From Falsigemmobacter faecalis (lineage in GTDB: Bacteria; Pseudomonadota; Alphaproteobacteria; Rhodobacterales; Rhodobacteraceae), in assembly GCF_003863335.1 (NCBI RefSeq), contig NZ_RRAZ01000011.1, forward strand, positions 1 through 64,000: DNA of 64,000 bases, read 5' to 3'. Under the pieces are notes generated by a model that had not been told where the DNA came from, did not search any database, and was given only the letters and a program-made list of their open reading frames with translations. The translations under genes and the position numbers were made by a program. Of this stretch, positions 45,990 through 53,000 are shown piece after piece (position 1 is the stretch's first letter; every line of letters starts with the position of its first letter).

Positions 45990-46427
45990 TCAGGCGACCA
46001 GCCGCAACTGCCGGGCAAGGCCGTCATTATCCTCAACCAGATTGGCGAGGGTGACCTGATCGAGCGTGGTGAAAAACGCCGCCAGCGCCTTGTTGATCGC
46101 GCATTGCAGCCGACAGACGTCCTTCAGCGGACAATCAACGGTGCTGTGATCGGCGCAATCGGTGAAGGGCACCTCGCCCTCCAGCGCGCGAAAGACCTGC
46201 CCCACGGTGATCTCTTCCATCGGACGGCCCAGCAGCACGCCCCCGGCACGGCCGCGAAGGGTGCGCAGAAAGCCTCTCTGGCCAAGGGTGTGGATCACCT
46301 GGGCGAGGTGATTTTCCGAGGCACCGCAGGCAATGGCAATCTCGTGCTTGCGCACGATGCGATCTGGCTGCACGGCGCAGAACATCAAGGTTCGCATGGC
46401 CAGCTCGGTCCGCATCGTCAGTCTCAT
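45990..46427 (-). CDS. Rrf2-family regulator, NsrR-like
   Basis: A 145-residue winged-helix repressor. The start MRLTMRTELAMRTLMFCAV and the recognition part ENHLAQVIHTLGQRGFLRTLRGRAGGVLLG match NsrR. Three cysteines, C91, C99 and C105 (in CADHSTVDCPLKDVC), are in the place of the iron-sulfur ligands; C109 is extra. NsrR senses nitric oxide. An FNR-type site lies about 100 bases upstream, so low oxygen may induce it. The ATG at 46427 follows AGGGGG. NsrR rather than IscR is favoured by the cysteine spacing, but no target gene is adjacent. Confidence 0.82.
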   Translation of the reverse strand: MRLTMRTELAMRTLMFCAVQPDRIVRKHEIAIACGASENHLAQVIHTLGQRGFLRTLRGRAGGVLLGRPMEEITVGQVFRALEGEVPFTDCADHSTVDCPLKDVCRLQCAINKALAAFFTTLDQVTLANLVEDNDGLARQLRLVA

Positions 46428-46492
46428 GATAAATCCCCCTGCACAATAAATGCGAACGGCGAAAATCCCCGAAGCCGTCGCAGTGCCGAAAA

Positions 46493-46498
46493 GATATA
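46493..46498 (-). promoter_or_regulatory. Possible -10 element of the NsrR-like gene
   Basis: TATATC on the minus strand at 46498-46493. Its transcription start would be near 46486, which puts the FNR-type box centre at about -40, the position used by class II FNR-activated promoters. Confidence 0.5.
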
Positions 46499-46508
46499 TG
46501 AAGAAACC

Positions 46509-46542
46509 CACATTTCCCTTGATCTGGATCAAGGGAAATGTG
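46509..46542. promoter_or_regulatory. Perfect 34-bp inverted repeat containing an FNR-type box
   Basis: CACATTTCCCTTGATC (46509-46524) and its exact reverse complement (46527-46542) flank a TG centre. The inner 14 bases, 46519-46532, are TTGAT-CTGG-ATCAA, a perfect FNR/FnrL consensus. It lies between the NsrR-like gene and the stop of the amidase gene (46554), so it could also work as a terminator stem for the amidase transcript. Confidence 0.8.
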
Positions 46543-46553
46543 CGAAGACCGCT

Positions 46554-47798
46554 TTACTGGCGCAAAAGCGCGCCCTCAGCGGCATCGCGCACCGACCAGC
46601 TGTGCAGGCCGCTGACAATGGCCTGGGCCATACCCGCCCGCCACAGCGGATCATTGAGCCGTTTCAGATCCCCCGCAGAGGACAGATAGCCAAGCTCAAT
46701 CAGCACCGACGGAATATCCGGCGCCTTCAGCACCGAAAAAGCCGCAGACCGGCGCGGGATGCGGTGCAGCGCAATTCCCGCCTCTGCCATCGCCCGCAGC
46801 AGATCTTCAGAGAGTTTCTCCGCGCGCGGCGCGGTTTCAACCCGTGCCATATCCATCAAAACCCCGGCGATCAGATCATCCTGCCCCTTGAGATCCACCC
46901 CCGACATCAGCGCGTCACGGTCATGCCGCTCGGCAAGCGCCGCCGAGGCCGCATCAGAGGCCTCGGCCGCCATGGTGTAGATCGTGGCCCCCTTCGCCAC
47001 GCCTTCCGTCACCGCATCGGCGTGCAGCGAGATAAAGACATCCGCCCCCGCCGCATGCGCCAGCGCGATCCGCGTCTCAAGCGGCACGAAGACATCGCGT
47101 TCACGGGTCAGGCGGACATTGGAAAAGCCGTCGCGCAGCAGCGCCTCTTTCAATTCCCGCGCGAAGGTCAGCATCAGCGCGGCTTCGCTCTGCCCGCCGT
47201 TTTCGGCCCCCGGATCCAGCCCGCCGTGGCCAGGATCGAGCATAATGACCAAAGGCCCGCTGCCGCGCGGGGCCCGGGGTGTCGCCAGATCGGCGGGCAC
47301 CGGCAGCGCCCAGCCCGGCGGGTCGCGGCGTGCCGCCTCAAGGCGGAAGGCATCCTCATCGGCCTCGGCAAGCTCCAGCCGCAGGAGGGCGCGGGTCCCG
47401 TCGCCCTGCCCGGTCTTCAGCTCCGCAAGCTGCGCAAGCCGCGGGCGATCGAGTGCCAGCACCAGCCGCGACCAGCCATCCGCCACCGGCCCGCCACGCA
47501 GCGGACCAAAACCGCTGAGCCCCGGTCCCTGCAAAAGTGTCGCAAAATCGAGCGCCCGGAAATCCACCTCGCGAAAATCAGCGATCAGCCGCGGCGGATC
47601 CGCAAGATAGCGGATCCTCCAGGGCACCGGCTGCGAGAGCGCCAGATTGAAAAAAGCAACGCCTTCATCGACATGCAGGGAACTCCCCCGCGCATCCGCC
47701 CGGGCCAGACCCGAGAAATGCCCCTGAGCCTGCACCCCGCTGCCCGCAGCACCTGAGAGACACAGAGCCGCGCAAAGCGCCTTCAGCCATCCGCGCAT
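46554..47798 (-). CDS. amiC: N-acetylmuramoyl-L-alanine amidase (AmiC type)
   Basis: A 414-residue exported amidase that cleaves peptide stems from glycan strands during cell separation. A signal peptide (about 1-25, ending GVQAQ) is followed by an AMIN domain (about 25-140) and an amidase_3 domain with the zinc motifs MLDPGHGGLDPGA, the catalytic glutamate in SVLIELGYLS, and FISLHADA. The ATG at 47798 has AGGGGG upstream. It starts 11 bases after the ChaC-like gene. The AMIN domain targets it to septal or outer-membrane sites. Confidence 0.92.
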   Translation of the reverse strand: MRGWLKALCAALCLSGAAGSGVQAQGHFSGLARADARGSSLHVDEGVAFFNLALSQPVPWRIRYLADPPRLIADFREVDFRALDFATLLQGPGLSGFGPLRGGPVADGWSRLVLALDRPRLAQLAELKTGQGDGTRALLRLELAEADEDAFRLEAARRDPPGWALPVPADLATPRAPRGSGPLVIMLDPGHGGLDPGAENGGQSEAALMLTFARELKEALLRDGFSNVRLTRERDVFVPLETRIALAHAAGADVFISLHADAVTEGVAKGATIYTMAAEASDAASAALAERHDRDALMSGVDLKGQDDLIAGVLMDMARVETAPRAEKLSEDLLRAMAEAGIALHRIPRRSAAFSVLKAPDIPSVLIELGYLSSAGDLKRLNDPLWRAGMAQAIVSGLHSWSVRDAAEGALLRQ

Positions 47799-47808
47799 GG
47801 TGATCCCC

Positions 47809-48387
47809 CTATGCCTCAAGAGCGCGCACCCGGCCCGCAAGCCAGGTCAGATCCGTATCATCAATCCCCAGCTCTGCCAGCTTCGCGCTGGTGGCATAGA
47901 GATAATCGCGGTTCAGCCCCCGCCCGCCTGCGGCCCGCGCAATCACCGCCGCCTGCTCATCAAGGCTGAGCGCGCCGGTATATTGCGCATGGCTGCGGTC
48001 CATCACATAGGCCAGCGCTGTGATCTGACCGCCGCCCTGGTCGCGCAGCTCCAGATCGAGCCAGGCCTCAACATAGGCTGAGGAGACCAGCTCACGCTCG
48101 CGCAGCATGGCCAGCGTTTCGGCCTCACTGCCGGGGGCTGCCCGCAGCGCCAGACCGTCACACCAGCTGCCCTCGGCGCGGTCCATGGCCAGCACGAGGC
48201 CCGGATGCTCCTGCGTGCCGCGGTGGTGGATCGACCACATGCAAAAACTGCGGCTCCAGCCCGGCGCACGGGCCAGACGCATCTCCGCCACCGGAAAATC
48301 CGGCTGCCAGATCAGCGAGCCATAGCCAAAGACCCAGAGCGGGCTCGGCGCATCGGTGAAATCAGGAAGAACTGGCTCTGTCGACAT
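47809..48387 (-). CDS. ChaC-like gamma-glutamylcyclotransferase
   Basis: A 192-residue protein of the ChaC family. WVFGYGSLIWQPDF is the cyclotransferase signature (YGSL), and TALAYVMDRSHAQYTG and the late NRDYLYATSAKLAELG are conserved. ChaC enzymes cut glutathione to 5-oxoproline and Cys-Gly. The ATG at 48387 gives a normal length; no strong ribosome-binding site is visible. It is divergent from the DUF2125 gene, with 43 bases between. Confidence 0.87.
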   Translation of the reverse strand: MSTEPVLPDFTDAPSPLWVFGYGSLIWQPDFPVAEMRLARAPGWSRSFCMWSIHHRGTQEHPGLVLAMDRAEGSWCDGLALRAAPGSEAETLAMLRERELVSSAYVEAWLDLELRDQGGGQITALAYVMDRSHAQYTGALSLDEQAAVIARAAGGRGLNRDYLYATSAKLAELGIDDTDLTWLAGRVRALEA

Positions 48388-48430
48388 AGGCCATGTATTG
48401 AGCAGCAAATCAGAAAAGGAAAGAGCTCTG

Positions 48431-49408
48431 ATGCGGGCACTGATCGCGGTGATTGTGGTGGCCTTTGCGGCCTGGGCGGGCTGGTGGTTCGTGGCGGCAA
48501 AAGCCGGACGGGCCGGGGCGGAAGCGGCTTTTACGGCGCTTCAGGCCCAGGGCTGGGAGGCGCGCCACCAGGGGATCGACGTGCAGGGCTTCCCCAACCG
48601 GGTTGATCTGACGATCACCGAACCCGCGATCGCGCCCCCCGCCTCAGCCTGGGGCTGGCAGGCGCCCTTCGTGCAGCTTCTGGCGCTGAGCTATAAGCCC
48701 TGGCATGTGATCGCCGCCTTCCCGAATGAGCAAAGCCTGCAGACCCCCGCAGGTCCGGCCAGGCTGCGCGCCGGCAAGCTGCAGGCCAGCGTGGTGGTCA
48801 CCCCCGACACCGCCGTTGCGCTGGAGCGCGGGCAGCTTGCCGGTGACATGCTGTCGCTTGAGGGGCCTGGTCAGTGGAACCTCGACAGCCTTTCTGCCGC
48901 CATTTACAAAAACCCGGGCGAGGTGAATGCCTATGACCTGGGGCTGACCCTGACCGGCATCACCCCCGATCCGGCGCTGACCGGGCTTTTGCCCCATGGC
49001 CTGCTGCCCGACACATTGCCGGTGCTGCATCTTGATGCCCTGGCGGGCTTTACGGCAGCGCTCGACCGTCATGCGGCGGAGACGCAGCCCGAGCTGACCC
49101 ATCTGACCCTGCGCGAATTGCGCAGCGAATGGGGCCCGGTGAAGCTGCATCTGAGCGGGCGTCTGGTGCCCGATGCGGAGGGCCTGGCCGAGGGCAGCCT
49201 GCAACTGCGCCTCGAAGGCGCGGCCACGCTGATCGAGATCATGGGCGCCTCCGGCATGATCGCCGAAAAAGACATGCGAAATCTGAGCTTTGCGGTAAAG
49301 GCCATGTCCGGCGGTCAGGACAGCGTCACCCTGCCGCTGAACTTCGCCCGTGGCCGGATGACCCTCGCCCTCTTCCCGGTCGGCCCGGCACCTCGCCTGC
49401 GGTATTGA
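48431..49408 (+). CDS. DUF2125 family protein
   Basis: A 325-residue protein with an N-terminal signal-anchor (LIAVIVVAFAAWAGWWFVAA, about 4-23) and a long beta-rich periplasmic domain. The GWEARHQGIDVQGFPNRVDLTI block (QGFPNR) is the DUF2125 signature. The family is alphaproteobacterial, has AsmA-like character and no known function. It stands alone between divergent and convergent neighbours. AAGGAAAG precedes the ATG. Confidence 0.87.
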   Translation: MRALIAVIVVAFAAWAGWWFVAAKAGRAGAEAAFTALQAQGWEARHQGIDVQGFPNRVDLTITEPAIAPPASAWGWQAPFVQLLALSYKPWHVIAAFPNEQSLQTPAGPARLRAGKLQASVVVTPDTAVALERGQLAGDMLSLEGPGQWNLDSLSAAIYKNPGEVNAYDLGLTLTGITPDPALTGLLPHGLLPDTLPVLHLDALAGFTAALDRHAAETQPELTHLTLRELRSEWGPVKLHLSGRLVPDAEGLAEGSLQLRLEGAATLIEIMGASGMIAEKDMRNLSFAVKAMSGGQDSVTLPLNFARGRMTLALFPVGPAPRLRY

Positions 49409-49506
49409 GCGCGGCGGCGCTTCGAAGACCCGGTGACGGCCTCAGCCGCTGGCTTTCTGCAAGAACGCTGAAGCGCGTTAAAACAGCACGGAGAGCCCCC
49501 GTCGGC

Positions 49507-50877
49507 TCAGGCGGGTCCGGCCCCCGCAGGCTCAGTCCTGCGGCTGAGCCGCAGCACGATCCCGTCCCGCGCCCGCACGGTCAGAAAGGCCACCGGCTGC
49601 GGCACCGGGCCTGCGGGCGCGAACTCCCACTCCGCCAGCAGAGTGGCCAGCAGGATCACTCCCTCGGCCATGGCAAAGCCCGCCCCGGTGCAGACGCGGG
49701 GCCCGGAGGAAAACGGCAGATAGCCGTCCCGCGCGGCTTTGCGGGTCTCAGGGCGCTGCCAGCGGTCGGGATCAAAGTGATCGGGCTCTGTCCAGATCCG
49801 CTCATGGCGCTGCAGATGCCAGGGCGACAGCACCACCTGGGCGCCGGGCGTGACGGCGCGGTTCCGAAAGCTCTCGCGCTGCCGCGTCTCACGCACCATC
49901 ATCGGCACCGGCGGATAAAGCCGCAGCGTCTCGCGGAAGACATCGCGGATCAGCGGCAGTTTTGAGAGCCCCGAGAACGAGGGATCGCGCAGGAAAGTCT
50001 GCGCCTCTGCCAGGCAGCGGGCCTGGATCTCCGGATGGCTCGCCAGCAGCCAGAGCGCCCAGGAGAGGGCCGAGGCCGAGGTCTCATGCCCCGCGAGAAA
50101 GAAAATTGCCACCTGATCGGTCATCTCAGCCGCATCAAATCGCTGACCACTTAAGGGATCCGCCGTGGTCATGATCTTGGTGGCCAGATCATCCGGCGCG
50201 GTCCCCGTGGCGATTTCTGCCGCCCGCGCCTCGGTCAGGCGGGTAATCAGGCTGCGGATCTCAGCCGCTTTGGCGCGGGTGCTGCGGCGGTGAAAGCGCG
50301 GAAACCACCTCGGCAGCGGCAGAAAAGCCGCAAGGTTCAGCAGCGGCTGGTTGCGCTGATAGGCGCGAAAGGCCTCAAAGACGCCGCGCGCCATCTCATG
50401 CTCAATCGGGATCGAAAACAGCGTGCGAAAGATCACATCGGCGGCGGCGTGGCTGGCCTCGGCCTCAATCTCCACCTCCCCCGGGCGCAGCCTTGCGCTG
50501 GCCGCGCGGGCCGCCTCAAGCATGGCGGGAAAGGTGTCGCGCAGACGCCCCCCCTCGAAGGCCGGGTCGATGATGCGGCGCTGCCGCTTCCAGGTCTCGC
50601 CATTGGTCAGAAAGACCGAATTGCCCAGAAGCGGCCGCAGCCCCTCTCCGATGCGGTCGGATTTCGGGAAGTCATCGGGCCGCTCATTCAGAACGAGCCG
50701 CAAAAGCGTGGGATCATTGCAGAGATAGCTTCTGAAAAACGGCGTGCGAAACTCAGCCATCCAGGCGCGGTAAAGCTTTGCCGGCTGCGCCGAAAGAATA
50801 TCCTGGCGAAAGAGCCGCAGATAGCGCCAGAGCGAGACTTTTCCGGGCCGTGAAGGGGGCTTCGGCGCGGGGATCAC
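49507..50877 (-). CDS. Cytochrome P450 monooxygenase
   Basis: A 456-residue haem-thiolate enzyme. The oxygen-binding I helix AGHET (262-266), the ExxR salt bridge ETLR (316-319) and the haem loop FSSGPRVCTG with ligand Cys396 are all intact. There is no membrane anchor, so it is probably soluble. Its length and motif set suit the broad bacterial group that resembles eukaryotic CYP4/CYP3-type fatty acid hydroxylases; the substrate is not readable. It overlaps the upstream hydrolase-like gene by 4 bases. No ferredoxin gene is in the cluster. Confidence 0.9.
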   Translation of the reverse strand: MIPAPKPPSRPGKVSLWRYLRLFRQDILSAQPAKLYRAWMAEFRTPFFRSYLCNDPTLLRLVLNERPDDFPKSDRIGEGLRPLLGNSVFLTNGETWKRQRRIIDPAFEGGRLRDTFPAMLEAARAASARLRPGEVEIEAEASHAAADVIFRTLFSIPIEHEMARGVFEAFRAYQRNQPLLNLAAFLPLPRWFPRFHRRSTRAKAAEIRSLITRLTEARAAEIATGTAPDDLATKIMTTADPLSGQRFDAAEMTDQVAIFFLAGHETSASALSWALWLLASHPEIQARCLAEAQTFLRDPSFSGLSKLPLIRDVFRETLRLYPPVPMMVRETRQRESFRNRAVTPGAQVVLSPWHLQRHERIWTEPDHFDPDRWQRPETRKAARDGYLPFSSGPRVCTGAGFAMAEGVILLATLLAEWEFAPAGPVPQPVAFLTVRARDGIVLRLSRRTEPAGAGPA

Positions 50878-52094
50878 GCGGCGGTATCCGTGAATTTTGA
50901 CGCCGCCCTGGTGATCCGCCCGGCCGAGGGTTTTCGCCCGCCCAGACGGTCGTGCAGCGTCAGAGGGCCCGCCGTGATGCGAAAGAAATCATAGGCATCA
51001 GGAGAGGCCGGCAAACGGTCGAAGGCGCAAAGATATTGAAAATGAATGCGAAAAAACCGACCCCGCAGACTGCGTCGCTTTTCCGGGCTGAGGGTCTGGC
51101 TGAAGGCGGCCGAGAGCACCAGGGGCCACCTCTGCTCCGGCGTGGCCACACCGCTGACCGCCACCGGATCGCACAGCGCAAAGGTGCAGCCGTCTGAAGG
51201 CGCGGTCACATCAATCCAGGGGATTTCCGACTGAACCGAGAGGCGCTGCAGATCGCGGCGCAGCTCCGATGCTTCAGGCAGAAAAGAGACCATGGGAACC
51301 GCCTGCCCCAGCGAGAGAAACGACAGCTCCGCACGGCCTTCGGGCAGCCCCTCGGCCAGCAGCCGCGAAAGGGTGGATACGCCCAGATGCACCCCGGAAG
51401 AATGGCCGATCAGCAGGACCTCATCCACCTCAGGGTCGCGCAAAGCAGCGCGGATTTTCGCGGAAAACGCATCGATTCGCGCGGAAAGATCCGCCGGATA
51501 GGCCCCCTTTTGCCGCGCCACATAGGCGAAATCATGCATCAGATAATGCGCGAAAATCCGGCGGTCGAGCCGCTGGCAAAGCCGCAGAAGCCCCCAGACC
51601 ACCGCAACCCCCGGCAGGACCGCAAGCCAGCCCGGCAGGAAACGGGCGCCAAGGCGAAAGGTCAGCCAGCCCGCCAGAAGCGCGAACAAAAGCTGTGCCA
51701 GAAGCACCGCCACCGGATAAAAGCTCGCAATCATCGGCCCCTTCCGGAGCCCGACCAGCGGCCAGAGCGCGCCGGAGCCGATATAGACCCGCGCCGTGCG
51801 CCAAAGCTGCAGATAGCTCGCGAAAATCCCCTCCGGCATCGCGCGGCGCACCAGATCATGCCAGGGCAGCACCTCATAGCGCGCAGAAACCGTCACGCCC
51901 TCGATCTCTGCCGCGATGCCAAAAGCATTGCGCCCCCCCTCTCCGCCCGGCGGCTGAAGCGCGATCTGATAGCCCGAAAGCCGTGCCTGCTCTGCCCCTT
52001 CGCGGCGATAAAGCTCGCGGTAGCGGCGCGGCGGAAAGGGATCGAAGCCGGGAATATAGAAGACCAGCCGTCTGCGGACCTCAGTCTTCGCCAT
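50874..52094 (-). CDS. Membrane-embedded alpha/beta-hydrolase-like protein
   Basis: A 406-residue protein not matching a named family I recognise. It starts RRRLVFYIPGFDPFPPRRYRELY, has two hydrophobic helices (about 121-145 and 152-172), then a nucleophile-elbow motif GHSSG (230-234, in LLIGHSSGVHLG), which suggests a serine hydrolase. A matching Asp may lie in CDPVA; the His is unclear. The first part looks like an N-terminal hydrolase strand split by the membrane pair. It overlaps the P450 gene by 4 bases and starts 35 bases after ccdA, so the three are probably cotranscribed. Confidence 0.7.
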   Translation of the reverse strand: MAKTEVRRRLVFYIPGFDPFPPRRYRELYRREGAEQARLSGYQIALQPPGGEGGRNAFGIAAEIEGVTVSARYEVLPWHDLVRRAMPEGIFASYLQLWRTARVYIGSGALWPLVGLRKGPMIASFYPVAVLLAQLLFALLAGWLTFRLGARFLPGWLAVLPGVAVVWGLLRLCQRLDRRIFAHYLMHDFAYVARQKGAYPADLSARIDAFSAKIRAALRDPEVDEVLLIGHSSGVHLGVSTLSRLLAEGLPEGRAELSFLSLGQAVPMVSFLPEASELRRDLQRLSVQSEIPWIDVTAPSDGCTFALCDPVAVSGVATPEQRWPLVLSAAFSQTLSPEKRRSLRGRFFRIHFQYLCAFDRLPASPDAYDFFRITAGPLTLHDRLGGRKPSAGRITRAASKFTDTAA

Positions 52095-52129
52095 GTCCCG
52101 CCCCCCTTTGCGCGCCCTGCGCCAGCAGA

Positions 52130-52882
52130 TCAGCCCAGAGTGGCGAGAATTGGGAAGGTTTCAAGCAGCCAGAAGGCAAATGCCGCAAATTGACCGGTCA
52201 GCATCATCAGACCCACGGTCCACAAAAGCAGCCCCGAGATCCGCTCAATGCGGCCGAGATGACGGCGCAAAAAGCCCATAACGCCTTTTAAAGACGGGAA
52301 AAACGCCGCGACCAGCAGGAAGGGAATGCCAAGGCCAATGGCATAGCCCGCGAGCAGCATAAGCCCGCGGTGAATGTCCGCCTGGGTGGCCGCCATCGAC
52401 AGGATCGCGCCCAGGATCGGCCCCAGACAGGGCGTCCAGCCAAAGGCAAAAGCCAGCCCCAGAACATAGGCCCCAAAGGCCGAGCCGCCCTGATCGCCAG
52501 CTTCCAGCCGCGCTTCGCGGTCCATGAAGCCGATGCGGAAAATGCCTAAGAAATGCAGACCGAAGATCATGATCACCGCGCCTGCGATGGTCACGAACCA
52601 GTCCTGATACTGCAACAGCGCCCGACCAAGAGCCGAGGCCGCCAGCCCGAGGATGAGGAAAACCGTGGAAAGGCCCAGAACGAAAAAGAAAGCCGCCAGC
52701 AGCACAGGGCCACGCTTGCTGGCACGGCCTTCCATATCGCGCAGCGAAACGCCGCTCATATAGGCAAGATAGGGGGGAACGATGGGCAAAACACAGGGAC
52801 TGAGAAAGGAAAGGAAACCCGCAAGTCCCGCAATCATAAGCGCGGGCAGCAGCCCCGCATCCAGCACGTCAATTCCCAGCAT
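52130..52882 (-). CDS. ccdA: Cytochrome c biogenesis protein CcdA
   Basis: A 250-residue membrane protein with six helices that carries reducing electrons from thioredoxin to the periplasm. FLSFLSPCVLPIVPPYLAYMSG holds the first redox cysteine and GWTPCLGPILGAIL the second. Its role in cytochrome c maturation fits the presence of ccmI at 60 kb. It lies downstream of rne and upstream of the hydrolase-P450 pair, all on the minus strand. Confidence 0.95.
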   Translation of the reverse strand: MLGIDVLDAGLLPALMIAGLAGFLSFLSPCVLPIVPPYLAYMSGVSLRDMEGRASKRGPVLLAAFFFVLGLSTVFLILGLAASALGRALLQYQDWFVTIAGAVIMIFGLHFLGIFRIGFMDREARLEAGDQGGSAFGAYVLGLAFAFGWTPCLGPILGAILSMAATQADIHRGLMLLAGYAIGLGIPFLLVAAFFPSLKGVMGFLRRHLGRIERISGLLLWTVGLMMLTGQFAAFAFWLLETFPILATLG

Positions 52883-52950
52883 CTTCGCCTCCAGGCCCGG
52901 TCGGTCAGGGCATAGCCCAATCCGCAGGCGGGGTCACGCCGGGCCGGGTC

Positions 52951-52972
52951 ACTTTGCCGACAGCGGCAAAGC
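52951..52972 (-). repeat. Hairpin between rne and ccdA
   Basis: An inverted repeat TTTGCCG-ACAG-CGGCAAA lies in this gap, about 30 bases after the rne stop. There is no T run on the minus strand, so it may stabilise the 3' end of rne rather than terminate. Confidence 0.4.
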
Positions 52973-53000
52973 GGGCCCGGCCCGGGTGGTCAGTTAAGGA

